Assembly (NCBI RefSeq): GCF_011043525.1
Contig: NZ_JAAKGO010000003.1
Location: forward strand, 124,001 to 188,000
DNA length: 64,000 nt
Reading direction: 5' to 3'
From: Sphingobacterium sp. SGG-5
Lineage (GTDB): Bacteria; Bacteroidota; Bacteroidia; Sphingobacteriales; Sphingobacteriaceae
The position numbers and the translations under genes were made by a program. A model generated the notes under the pieces. It was not told where the DNA came from. It ran no database searches and saw nothing but the letters and a program-made list of their open reading frames with translations. Of this stretch, positions 52,651 to 60,615 are shown in pieces; within the stretch, counting starts at the first letter, position 1, and the number at the start of each line of letters is the position of its first letter.

Positions 52651-53943
52651 TTATTTGACAGGTTGTGGTCGGTTATATTTGTTGATAATAAGACGTATTC
52701 CCGAGTTTTTTGTCAGGAACTTAATCGTCCAGTTGACAAAAGTCACGACTTTATTTCGGAACCCGAAGATGGATACCAGGTGGACAAACATCCATGTCAA
52801 CCAGGCAATGAATCCTTTCATATGGAATTTGCCCATATCGACTACCGCACGGTTACGGCCGATAGTAGCCATAGATCCTTTGTCGAAATATGTAAAATCC
52901 TCCTCGGTGGGTTTGTCATTTATGCTGTTCATAATATGCTGTGCAACATATCGACCTTGTTGCTGAGCAACAGGCGCAACACCCGGCAATCCACGGGGAG
53001 TGCCTTCGGTAATATAAGCGGAGACATCACCGATCGCGTATACACCTTCCATACCTTCGACCTGACACTGCCCGTTGGTACGTATCCGGTTTCCACGTTC
53101 TACGCGCTCCGATTCGATGCCGTCTGGAAACTGCCCTTTGACACCTGCTCCCCATATGACGGTTTTTGTAGGAATACTTTGCCCATTATTGAACGAAATG
53201 GTGTTGCCGTCGTATCCCGTAACCTGCGTATTTAATAGTGTTTTCACCCCCAGTTCTTTCAGATAGCGCTGTGCATCACGTGATGACTTTTCTGAAAGCG
53301 CGCCGAGTATTTTGTCTGTACCTTCTATGAGGTATACATTCATTTCATGCTCGGTCAGTTCGGGGTAATCCTTTTTAAGCATGTGGAGTTGAATTTCCGC
53401 AATAGCTCCAGAAAGCTCCACACCCGTGGGTCCGCCGCCTACAATAACAAAATTCAGATAACGTTCCCTGTCCGCTATATTCTTGCGTAATACAGCTTCT
53501 TCAAGATTTTGTAAGACATAGCTACGGATATTCAGCGCCTCTTTGACACTTTTCATCGGTAGGGCATATTTTTCCACTTCTTCATTTCCGAAGAAATTGG
53601 TCGTTGCTCCCGTGGCGATGACCAGATAATCATAATCAAATGTTCCGATCGAAGTGATGACTTCTTTATTTTCGCGATCGATACGCTGCACTTCCGCTAA
53701 GCGGAACTTAAAATTCATTTGGGATTTAAACATTTTACGGATAGGGAAGGAGATCGAGTCTTCTGCGAGCGTACCGGTAGCAACCTGATACATTAAAGGT
53801 TGAAAGGTGTGGAAGTTGTTCCGATCGATAAGCAATACCTCTACATCTTTATCCTTTAATTTCCGTGCTACTTCAACCCCTCCAAAACCGCCACCGATAA
53901 TGATGATACGAGGAAAAGAACGCTCTGAACGATTCAACAACAT
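52651..53943 (-). CDS. ndh: Type II NADH:quinone dehydrogenase-like FAD oxidoreductase
   Basis: A 430-residue flavoprotein with two Rossmann motifs: IIIGGGFGGVEVARKL (about residue 14, FAD) and VIVGGGPTGVELSG (about 172, NADH). VIATGATTNFFG, VIWGAGVKGQFP and GVYAIGDVS (about 305, FAD-ribityl) are typical of NDH-2 enzymes. A hydrophobic segment near the C-terminus (GFIAWLTWMFVHLVSIFGFRN) is the usual membrane-anchoring helix pair. It oxidises NADH and reduces menaquinone without pumping protons. A -7 box precedes it; polX follows closely. Confidence 0.92.
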   Translation of the reverse strand: MLLNRSERSFPRIIIIGGGFGGVEVARKLKDKDVEVLLIDRNNFHTFQPLMYQVATGTLAEDSISFPIRKMFKSQMNFKFRLAEVQRIDRENKEVITSIGTFDYDYLVIATGATTNFFGNEEVEKYALPMKSVKEALNIRSYVLQNLEEAVLRKNIADRERYLNFVIVGGGPTGVELSGAIAEIQLHMLKKDYPELTEHEMNVYLIEGTDKILGALSEKSSRDAQRYLKELGVKTLLNTQVTGYDGNTISFNNGQSIPTKTVIWGAGVKGQFPDGIESERVERGNRIRTNGQCQVEGMEGVYAIGDVSAYITEGTPRGLPGVAPVAQQQGRYVAQHIMNSINDKPTEEDFTYFDKGSMATIGRNRAVVDMGKFHMKGFIAWLTWMFVHLVSIFGFRNKVVTFVNWTIKFLTKNSGIRLIINKYNRPQPVK

Positions 53944-53974
53944 ATCTCGCTTGTTTAAATGTTTAAATATCCTG

Positions 53975-53982
53975 CAAACTTA
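53975..53982 (-). promoter_or_regulatory. -7 box (TAAGTTTG) for ndh
   Basis: On the minus strand TAAGTTTG matches TAnnTTTG and ends 31 bases before the ndh start codon. The sequence context (ATCTAAGTTTGCA) is almost the same as at recR. Confidence 0.55.
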
Positions 53983-54052
53983 GATAAAAATGCCTTAATA
54001 TTCACAATTTCCCGGCCAAAAATTGATCTTAATAGTGTAAATAATACACACT

Positions 54053-54385
54053 TTATTGCAATGCACCCTTTATTTTTAAAGACAGTCCCTCATTCTCGTT
54101 TGTTAGTCGCAACTGACAGGATAATCTGCTGTTTGCATCTGCATCGGGCAAAGTATCCAGCATATCCAATTCCTGATCTTCTGCAGGAGCCAGATTTTCA
54201 CTACCCGTTTTAATCTCAACATGACAGGTCGCGCATAAGGCCATTCCACCACAGGTCGCTAATATTTCATAATCTGCTGCACGAAGTACCTCCATCAAGC
54301 TTAGATTGACGTCTGTCGGAACAGCAAGTGTCCGAATCATCCCATCTCTATCCTCAATATTGATTTCAATGATATTATCTTCCAT
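54053..54385 (-). CDS. Adrenodoxin-type [2Fe-2S] ferredoxin
   Basis: I choose ATG 54385 (MEDNIIEIN), 10 bases after the stop of the reductase gene; an earlier ATG at 54406 would overlap it. The 110-residue protein has the adrenodoxin-type cluster spacing C-x5-C-x2-C (CGGMALCATC, about residues 40-49) and a fourth Cys in RLSCQLRLT (about 85-90). The preceding gene encodes a ferredoxin-NADP reductase, so the two form an electron-transfer pair. Such ferredoxins serve cluster assembly or oxygenases; the acceptor is unknown. Confidence 0.88.
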   Translation of the reverse strand: MEDNIIEINIEDRDGMIRTLAVPTDVNLSLMEVLRAADYEILATCGGMALCATCHVEIKTGSENLAPAEDQELDMLDTLPDADANSRLSCQLRLTNENEGLSLKIKGALQ

Positions 54386-54395
54386 GGTTCTCACA

Positions 54396-55409
54396 TTAAA
54401 AAGCATGTACGCCGTTTACCGTAGTGTATTTAAAGCTCAGTTTTTGTTCGGGATATACATATTTAAAAGCACTCTGTGCCATCAAAGTAGCTTCATGATA
54501 TCCACATAAGATAAGTTTGAGCTTACCCGGATACGTATTAATATCGCCGATTGCATATATACGCTCTACATTGGTCGAATAATCGAAAGTATGGACTTCA
54601 ATCGCATTTTTATCTAGGTTTAACCCCCAATCGGCTATAGGGCCTAATTTTGGTGTCAGGCCATAGAGCGGAATGAGGTGATCCGCTGCTATTGTCACTT
54701 CTTCTTTATTTTTGTTGGATAATTTGACTTGAGCCAGCACGCCATTCCCTTCGATATCCAGCAAGTTATGGGAAAGTAAAAGATCTATTTTACCACTTTG
54801 TGCCAAGGCGAAGATCTTATCCGCCGAATCAGGTGCTCCTCTAAAACTATCGTTACGGTGAACCAACGTCACTCTCTGCGCAATGTCGCTTAAATATATG
54901 GCCCAATCCAATGCCGAATCGCCACCGCCGGCAATAACCAGCTTTTTATTCCGATAGGTTTCGGGATTTTTGACCATATAATCCACACCTTTTCTTTCAT
55001 ATTTCGTAATATTTGGCAGTTCGGGCTTACGCGGTTCAAAGCAGCCTAATCCGCCCGCGATAACAACGACTTGGCAATGTACCGCTGTCCCGTCCGAGGT
55101 GTCGACAATAAAAGATCCGTCTGCTTGTCTGTCTAGCCGCTCTACACGCTCACCCAACGTAAAAGTCGGGGCAAATGGCTTGATCTGCTCCATTTGATTG
55201 TCAATGAGTTCTTGTGCTTTCACGATGGGGTAACCCGGAATATCATAGATCGGCTTATGTGGGTAAATCTCGGACAGCTGTCCGCCCACCTGTGGTAAAA
55301 CGTCGATTAAATGACATCTCATTTTCAAGAGACCCGCCTCAAATACGGCGAAAAGCCCTACAGGCCCTGCGCCAACAATGCATAAATCGGTTTGTATCAT
55401 GTCCTTCAT
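54396..55409 (-). CDS. Ferredoxin--NADP reductase, thioredoxin-reductase-like type
   Basis: A 337-residue flavoprotein with FAD motif CIVGAGPVGLFAVFEA (about residue 10), CHLIDVLPQVGGQLSEIYP, and NADPH motif VIAGGGDSALDWAIYL (about 155); it lacks the CxxC of thioredoxin reductase, which marks TrxR-like ferredoxin-NADP reductases. ERIYAIGDINTYPGKLKLI near 280 is the FAD-binding end block. It passes electrons from NADPH to the ferredoxin encoded 10 bases downstream. The minus-strand hairpin at 55492-55529 separates it from ferritin upstream. Confidence 0.9.
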   Translation of the reverse strand: MKDMIQTDLCIVGAGPVGLFAVFEAGLLKMRCHLIDVLPQVGGQLSEIYPHKPIYDIPGYPIVKAQELIDNQMEQIKPFAPTFTLGERVERLDRQADGSFIVDTSDGTAVHCQVVVIAGGLGCFEPRKPELPNITKYERKGVDYMVKNPETYRNKKLVIAGGGDSALDWAIYLSDIAQRVTLVHRNDSFRGAPDSADKIFALAQSGKIDLLLSHNLLDIEGNGVLAQVKLSNKNKEEVTIAADHLIPLYGLTPKLGPIADWGLNLDKNAIEVHTFDYSTNVERIYAIGDINTYPGKLKLILCGYHEATLMAQSAFKYVYPEQKLSFKYTTVNGVHAF

Positions 55410-55491
55410 GTTACATTATCAAATATGGACAAGTTAGAGAAGTATACGGTAAGAAAAGTCAAAACGACGTAAAACTAAGAAGCAGAATAAA

Positions 55492-55529
55492 AAAAATGGG
55501 TTTGAACGATGATGTCCAAACCCATTTTT
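55492..55529 (-). terminator. Intrinsic terminator after the ferritin gene
   Basis: AAAAATGGGTTTG (55492-55504) and CAAACCCATTTTT (55517-55529) form a perfect 13-bp stem with a 12-base loop. On the minus strand the stem runs into a T tract. It lies 24 bases beyond the ferritin stop. Confidence 0.85.
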
Positions 55530-55552
55530 ACATTAGAGAAATAATTCCGGGA

Positions 55553-56080
55553 TTATTCCCCGTCATAGGTAACCTTTACCAAGTGTCTGTCAATTTCCCA
55601 TTTACCTGTTCCTTCTTCACCGATGACATCAAAAAGTTCCAGAATTCGCCGTGCTACATATTCCTCTTCAACTTGTTCTTCCAAGAACCATTGTAAGAAG
55701 TTGAACGTCACATAGTCTTTTATTTTCGTACATTTATCGGCTATGTTGTTGAACTGCTCCGTTACAAACATTTCCTGTTGTAATGTTTGTTCGAAGACAC
55801 CCCGGAACGATTCAAAATCGGTGGGTATGTTTGTTATTTCCGGAGAAATAGCCCGACCGCCTCTGTTGCTGATATAGTTAAAAATCTTTAACATATGTTG
55901 GCGCTCTTCATCGGATTGTTTTGCGAAAAAATGCGCAGCATTATCTAATCCTTGATCGTCACACCAGGCAGACATCGCCAGGTATAAAGAGGAAGAGTGT
56001 GCCTCTACTTTAATTTGCGCATTAAGTATATTTTCCATCTCTTCCGATAGAGAAGTCTTGAGTTTTAATAGATCTTTCAT
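55553..56080 (-). CDS. ftnA: Bacterial non-heme ferritin
   Basis: A 175-residue four-helix iron-storage protein. Ferroxidase ligands are recognisable: the Glu in NAQIKVEAHSSSLYLAM (about 17-25), EERQHMLKIF (about 57) with Glu and His, and EQFNNIADKC and EEQVEEEYVARRI (about 95-140). A C-terminal extension of about 15 residues follows the last core helix. Cytoplasmic 24-mer cage oxidising Fe2+ for storage. A TAnnTTTG box lies 63 bases upstream and a strong terminator follows. Confidence 0.95.
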   Translation of the reverse strand: MKDLLKLKTSLSEEMENILNAQIKVEAHSSSLYLAMSAWCDDQGLDNAAHFFAKQSDEERQHMLKIFNYISNRGGRAISPEITNIPTDFESFRGVFEQTLQQEMFVTEQFNNIADKCTKIKDYVTFNFLQWFLEEQVEEEYVARRILELFDVIGEEGTGKWEIDRHLVKVTYDGE

Positions 56081-56142
56081 ATTCGTCTTTCCTTTCGTAT
56101 TCTTTGTGTATAATTAACAATAATTCTCCGTTATTGTTTAAA

Positions 56143-56150
56143 CAAATATA
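56143..56150 (-). promoter_or_regulatory. -7 box (TATATTTG) for the ferritin gene
   Basis: On the minus strand TATATTTG matches TAnnTTTG and ends 62 bases before the ferritin start codon, leaving a leader of about 55 bases. I see no clear Fur-box palindrome around it. Confidence 0.5.
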
Positions 56151-56258
56151 CGATCAAATCAAGAGATATGACGTGGAAAAGTACAATACAAATTCAGTCT
56201 AAATTAGATAGATTGTATGTTAACTTATTTAGAATCAGTATAATTATAAGGGAGAGGG

Positions 56259-56627
56259 TTAAAGGGCAGACGTGAACAGTGCACCCCGTTGCATGATCGC
56301 GTCCACCGTTCCTTTCAATTCCAATATGAATTTAGCTCCCGCGAGGATGTCACGGAGATTAAGGATGTCTTCAACAGTAAGTATGAAGCAACGTTCGGTA
56401 CGGAAAGGCATAACGATTTCGAAATCTGAAGAGCGGGAAGAATCGCACAACATCTTCTCGACATCGATAGTGTCAATTCTCTTCTTGAAGCGGATAAAAT
56501 CACCGACTTTAAAAGATGTCGTTGTGTTTTGAAATTCTAACCAGTAGCAATTTTTCCGACTACACTGGTAGACCGCACCAAACTCGGATTTAAATACCTC
56601 TTCAACATTCGCTAATGGACAAACCAT
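56259..56627 (-). CDS. Small conserved-looking protein of unknown function
   Basis: I choose ATG 56627 (MVCPLANVEEVFKSE); the frame is open to an ATG at 56720, but that start abuts a terminator hairpin. The 122-residue product has Cys residues in a CSRKNCYWLEF block, then FKVGDFIRFKKRIDTIDVEKML, and an end resembling RDILAGAKFILELKGTVDAIM. It may correspond to a DUF6686-like family that is common in Sphingobacteriales (low-confidence recollection). Function unknown. It lies downstream of hpf but beyond a terminator, so it is probably expressed separately. Confidence 0.6.
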   Translation of the reverse strand: MVCPLANVEEVFKSEFGAVYQCSRKNCYWLEFQNTTTSFKVGDFIRFKKRIDTIDVEKMLCDSSRSSDFEIVMPFRTERCFILTVEDILNLRDILAGAKFILELKGTVDAIMQRGALFTSAL

Positions 56628-56721
56628 GTTTTCTAATTTATTTCGTCTTTCTGAAACCTGTTTTATTAAAGCTGAGCAAAAATAACAGTTGTTAAGAATT
56701 AATCCAAATAAAACTTTCATA

Positions 56722-56747
56722 AAAAAAGCGGCATTCGCCGCTTTTTT
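56722..56747 (-). terminator. Intrinsic terminator after hpf
   Basis: AAAAAAGCGGC (56722-56732) and GCCGCTTTTTT (56737-56747) form a perfect 11-bp stem with an ATTC loop, with T on one side for each strand. It lies 20 bases beyond the hpf stop on the minus strand. Confidence 0.88.
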
Positions 56748-56767
56748 AAAAATTTAAAAAATATGTC

Positions 56768-57112
56768 TTAAAATTCACTTTCTTCTGTCGCCAGCAAATC
56801 CTTATGATTGCTCACGTTAGTTCGGGTTTTTGTTTTATGTTTATTGATCTGCCGTCTTATTGATTCCACGGCGATATCTGTTGCTTCTTCAAAACTCTTC
56901 GCCTGTGCCTTGGCGAAAAGCTGGCTGCCGGGTATGTTTAATTTCAGCTCTGCGACTTTATTGGCTTCATCTTCCACGTTCTCCAACCTTAAATAACATA
57001 CGCCCTCTATAATATTGTCCAGATACTGTTCGAGCTTGGCGGCTTTCCGCTTAATGAAGTCAATTAATTTTTGATCAGCATCGAATTTAATGGATTGCAC
57101 AGTAATGTTCAT
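56768..57112 (-). CDS. hpf: Ribosome hibernation-promoting factor / RaiA family protein
   Basis: A 114-residue protein of the short HPF/YfiA type: MNITVQSIKFDADQKLIDFIKRKAAKLEQY at the start, with the alternating beta-alpha-beta pattern (VAELKLNIPGSQLFAKAQAKSFEEATDIAVESIRRQINKHK). It binds the 30S subunit and stabilises idle ribosomes in stationary phase. It lies 13 bases after a XerC-like gene on the same strand, the usual Bacteroidota pairing. Confidence 0.92.
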   Translation of the reverse strand: MNITVQSIKFDADQKLIDFIKRKAAKLEQYLDNIIEGVCYLRLENVEDEANKVAELKLNIPGSQLFAKAQAKSFEEATDIAVESIRRQINKHKTKTRTNVSNHKDLLATEESEF

Positions 57113-57125
57113 TTTTCCTCCTTTT

Positions 57126-58007
57126 TTAAGCTTTTGGATGAGCTTGTTTGTAAATTGATTTTAACCGTTCTGCTGAATTGTGTGTATACACTTGGGTTGC
57201 GGCCAATCCAGCATGGCCTAACAGTTCTTTAATGGAATTCAAGTCGGCTCCATTGTCTAACAGGCTCGTCGCGAAACTATGTCTCAGAATATGAGGACTT
57301 TTCTTTTTTTGTGATGTAATCATAGACAAGTACTTACGGACGATTCGATAGATTAATACAGGATACGCTTGCTTTCCTTCTTTAGTAACGACCAAGTAGT
57401 CGGAAATGTTTTCAGGATTTTCTTGTTTTTTTAAGGATAAATAGTGTTTAAGTTCGTCGACTAAGGCTGAGTGCATCGGAACGAATCGTTCTTTGCTCCT
57501 TTTACCGAATATACGTATTTTTTTGTTATAAAAGTCAATATCCTGTTCCTTGATATGCAATAGTTCCGAAAGCCGTATGCCAGTTCCGAAAAGGAGTTCC
57601 ATCACCATAAAATTCCGATAGTTTTCAAAATTATTATCCGTATTATCCCATTGCTCCAACAGTTGTGTCATCTTTTCTTTCTCAACAACCACGGGAAGCT
57701 TCTTTGGCGTTTTAAGGGCATGAACGAATTTTATGGGGTTACTCTTTACCAGATTTTCCCGTTGCAGGAATTTGTAATAAGATCGCAGTGCCGAAATAGC
57801 CCGATTGATAGAGGTCGCAGCTTTGCCTTCTTCTTTCAGAAGGGAAAAATAGTAACGCGCCAGTTTGTGATCCACCTCACGAAACTCAACCTGCTCGCGT
57901 GTCGTGAAAGTCAGGAAATCATTAATCTCTCTATCATACGCCATAATTGTATGTGCGGAACACCTTTTTTCGTGCGTAAGATAATTGATAAACCTGCTTT
58001 TATACAT
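57126..58007 (-). CDS. xerC: XerC-like tyrosine recombinase
   Basis: I use ATG 58007 (MYKSRFINYLTHEKR), which matches usual XerC N-termini; ATG 58025 would add six residues. The 293-residue protein has an N-terminal SAM-like core-binding domain (about 1-85) and a catalytic domain with GTGIRLSELL (catalytic Arg, about 148), KxRF-like KRSKERFVP, HILRHSFATSLLDNG (H-x-x-R, about 240), LLGHAGLAATQVYTH (His and nucleophile Tyr, about 265-275). It resolves chromosome dimers at dif with XerD. Followed by hpf. No integrated element is seen, so a housekeeping Xer role is favoured over phage integrase. Confidence 0.88.
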   Translation of the reverse strand: MYKSRFINYLTHEKRCSAHTIMAYDREINDFLTFTTREQVEFREVDHKLARYYFSLLKEEGKAATSINRAISALRSYYKFLQRENLVKSNPIKFVHALKTPKKLPVVVEKEKMTQLLEQWDNTDNNFENYRNFMVMELLFGTGIRLSELLHIKEQDIDFYNKKIRIFGKRSKERFVPMHSALVDELKHYLSLKKQENPENISDYLVVTKEGKQAYPVLIYRIVRKYLSMITSQKKKSPHILRHSFATSLLDNGADLNSIKELLGHAGLAATQVYTHNSAERLKSIYKQAHPKA

Positions 58008-58116
58008 GCTTTTACAATTTTCCATTAAGTTATAACATAAAACTCACTTTATCTAACAAAATATCTTAAACATTGTTAAACTTCTGTCAAAGTTGGGGTT
58101 TTGTACATTAAACCTA

Positions 58117-58974
58117 TTATGGCATATAGCTTTCTTTAAAATCTTTTGGGGTGCAGTTCTTGAAATTCTTAAAGTGACGGTAAAAATTGGAGGTGTTTTC
58201 GAAACCGCTCTCTTCAGCAATAGCCTTGACGGTGAGATCGCTGTTGATGAGCAACCGACAGGCATAGTTCAATCTTAATTCGGTTAGAAAATCAAAATAG
58301 GATTTACTGGTTGTCATTTTGAAATAGCGGCAGAATGAAGTGATGCTCAGATTACTTAATTCCGCAAGTTCTTCAATCAGGATTTTACTTTTGAAATTGC
58401 TGAATGTATACGTAAAGATTTTATTCATTCTATTCTCGTCGATCTTATTAAATTTCGTATTGCTATAGTTCGAGGAAATGATCTCATATTCGTCCGAGTG
58501 GGCAAGTATATCGAAAATGCGAAGTAAGAAAACAATTTTGTTGACGCCTTGTTCGTCTTTCATTTTCATCATGAGCTTCCTGGCCTTCTTTTTAGTCTCT
58601 CCTTTGATAAGTAAACCTTGGTTGGCAAGAGTTACCAGCCGCTGAATACTTTTAGTCTCCGGGAGCGAAAGGAAATCACGCCCCAGACATTCGGGATGGA
58701 AGTGCATGACCAAGGCTTCTACATAGTCGTTATCTTCTTCTTTGACGTTGCACTTCCAGGTGTGCGGTATATTCGATCCCAGCAAAATCAGTTCATCTTT
58801 TTCAAAATTACTGATGTTTTCCCCAATAAACCGGATACCATCGCCTTTCATGAGGTAATGCAATTCGATTTCGGGATGGTAGTGCCATATGGTTCCGAAA
58901 TGAGGAAGTATATCATGTCTGATACTAAAGGTATTATCGAGCGGTTTTGGTACCTGGTGAAATTTTGGCTTCAT
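58117..58974 (-). CDS. AraC family regulator with N-terminal cupin domain
   Basis: A 285-residue regulator. Residues about 20-95 form a cupin-type sensory domain (TIWHYHPEIELHYLMKGDGIRFIGENI, LLGSNIPHTW); residues about 185-285 form the AraC helix-turn-helix pair, with YFDFLTELRLNYACRLLINSDLTVKAIAEESGFENTSNFYRHFK, the usual second-HTH pattern. Likely controls sugar or related genes; the target is not shown. It lies about 90 bases from the calcineurin-like phosphoesterase gene upstream on the same strand. A possible co-transcription is not supported by any sequence signal. Confidence 0.9.
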   Translation of the reverse strand: MKPKFHQVPKPLDNTFSIRHDILPHFGTIWHYHPEIELHYLMKGDGIRFIGENISNFEKDELILLGSNIPHTWKCNVKEEDNDYVEALVMHFHPECLGRDFLSLPETKSIQRLVTLANQGLLIKGETKKKARKLMMKMKDEQGVNKIVFLLRIFDILAHSDEYEIISSNYSNTKFNKIDENRMNKIFTYTFSNFKSKILIEELAELSNLSITSFCRYFKMTTSKSYFDFLTELRLNYACRLLINSDLTVKAIAEESGFENTSNFYRHFKNFKNCTPKDFKESYMP

Positions 58975-59070
58975 AAACGTCTATAACTAATTATGTCACC
59001 TAATATAAATATTTCGTTATAAATATCAAAGTTATGATAAAATGTTGGATGTTTTAGCAAAATTGTTCAA

Positions 59071-60540
59071 CTACTCCTTCACATAAAAAGTTTCTGTTGT
59101 TTCCACAGCATAACCGAAATTGTCATGGGCCTTTATACGTATTCGGTGCGTACCCGGAGAAAGGAGAGAGGTAGCGGCCTGCCAGATATGTGGCGACATC
59201 CGTTTACGTAATGGGTTTATTCGTTTTCCAGATGCTGGAAAACGTTTTTGCTTATTGTTTTCAATTAACTGAAGCACCGATTCGGCAGGTCGCTTAACGT
59301 GCTCCATCGGCATCCACTGGCTATCGCCTATCTGAAGGTAGACTTGCGTACTATCCGATCCGCCATACAGATTTGCCAGTAAGGTATCTCCGCGTAACGT
59401 CACATCCATCTGTTGATTCTTGTCCAGACCGATGCCTTTATAGCGTAAAGTGTAGTTGTTTTTATCAAAATCGACGGTAAAATAATTCCGTGGACTGCCA
59501 CATTGCATCAGCGCTTCCGGGATTCCCTGCATATTGGTTTCGCCCGTCCACCAATTGCCTGATGGCGCTCCTGTCACCAGCTCTTGCACCCGTCCTTGAT
59601 TGTAAAAATGACGGCTTACCTGATGGGTGTGTCCTGAAAGTATTAATACATTGGAGAAAGGCTCTAATAAAGTAAGGACTTCAGTACGGTTGCGGGTGTA
59701 GCGCATGGGAATATGCTGACAGATGACGACCTGTGTGTGTGTTGGAATATTCTTTAGATCGTCAGTTAAGAACTGCAGTTGTTCTTCGGAGATGCGACCC
59801 TCATACGAACGTTTACCCGTGCTAAAAACGTTTTGCAATACGATGAAATGCACACCGCCATAATTGAAAGCATAGGTCGAAGCACCGAACTTTTCGTTAA
59901 AGCGATCATCCACATAGGGCGTATCTTCTGTGTTGCGATCATGGTTGCCGAGCACCGTCCAAGAAGGGGAGGGGAGCATATTGAGCATCGCTTTAAAAGG
60001 AGCCAATAGTCTCATATCGTCATTGACCAAATCCCCAAGTATAAGGTGAAAGGCAATGTCTTGTCGGTCGGCCAATTCTTTGAATATCGTCTTTCCTGCG
60101 TAATTTATTTCATCGGAGTCTCCTACCTGAACGTCCCCTATGGCCCCTATCCGAAAAGAAGAAGATTGCTTTTCTGGTATTAATCCAAAATTGTGCCTTT
60201 GGGAAGTACGGCTGCCGTTCTCATTGTCGAGATAAATAAAAAAGCTATTGTTAACCTGTTCTCCTTTATTCCTGACAAATGTATATCCAGTGGGGATAAT
60301 GGGGAAAATCGATTGGCCGACTGTGGCTGAGATTCGGAAATAGCCCTTGCTATCGGTATACACGATGTCTTTTCCATTGGAAACGGCAATTTTTTTTACT
60401 CCCTTTTCTCCACGGTCGAAGACCTTGTTTTGGTTTTTGTCGTGAAATACCGTTCCCTCCATCCATACTGTGACCTGTGCAGAGAGCCATACAGGTAAAA
60501 GAGAAATGAGATAGGTGAAAAGTAAGAGTTGCTTTTTCAT
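59071..60540 (-). CDS. Exported calcineurin-like phosphoesterase
   Basis: A 489-residue protein with a signal peptide (to about LSAQ, residue 21). Residues about 25-125 form a carboxypeptidase-regulatory-like or MetallophosN-type beta domain (GTVFHDKNQNKVFDRGEKGVK, DGYFRIS-like). The catalytic core is from about 130: GDVQVGD, GDLVNDD, LGNHDRN, CQHIPM and SGHTHQ, a complete metallophosphatase motif set. The last 130 residues look like a MetallophosC domain. Secreted members of this architecture are common in Bacteroidota; the phosphate ester substrate is unknown. Upstream hairpin at 60561-60592 isolates it from the lipoprotein gene. Confidence 0.9.
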   Translation of the reverse strand: MKKQLLLFTYLISLLPVWLSAQVTVWMEGTVFHDKNQNKVFDRGEKGVKKIAVSNGKDIVYTDSKGYFRISATVGQSIFPIIPTGYTFVRNKGEQVNNSFFIYLDNENGSRTSQRHNFGLIPEKQSSSFRIGAIGDVQVGDSDEINYAGKTIFKELADRQDIAFHLILGDLVNDDMRLLAPFKAMLNMLPSPSWTVLGNHDRNTEDTPYVDDRFNEKFGASTYAFNYGGVHFIVLQNVFSTGKRSYEGRISEEQLQFLTDDLKNIPTHTQVVICQHIPMRYTRNRTEVLTLLEPFSNVLILSGHTHQVSRHFYNQGRVQELVTGAPSGNWWTGETNMQGIPEALMQCGSPRNYFTVDFDKNNYTLRYKGIGLDKNQQMDVTLRGDTLLANLYGGSDSTQVYLQIGDSQWMPMEHVKRPAESVLQLIENNKQKRFPASGKRINPLRKRMSPHIWQAATSLLSPGTHRIRIKAHDNFGYAVETTETFYVKE

Positions 60541-60560
60541 AAGAAAAAATTGAGAAGGAA

Positions 60561-60592
60561 CAACAGAGACTCCGCAATGGGAGTCCCTGTTG
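60561..60592 (-). terminator. Intrinsic terminator after the propeller-like lipoprotein gene
   Basis: CAACAGAGACTCC (60561-60573) and GGAGTCCCTGTTG (60580-60592) form a 13-bp stem with one mismatch. On the minus strand the stem is followed by a T-rich run (CAATTTTTTC). It lies between the stop of the lipoprotein gene (60616) and the start of the phosphoesterase gene. Confidence 0.7.
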
Positions 60593-60615
60593 ATGTAAAA
60601 TATTAAAAAAATGAT

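Noticed and set aside
57126..58007. XerC-like gene as evidence of an integrated mobile element
   Set aside because: It lies directly upstream of hpf, a common housekeeping order, and no att repeats, phage genes or transposases are nearby.
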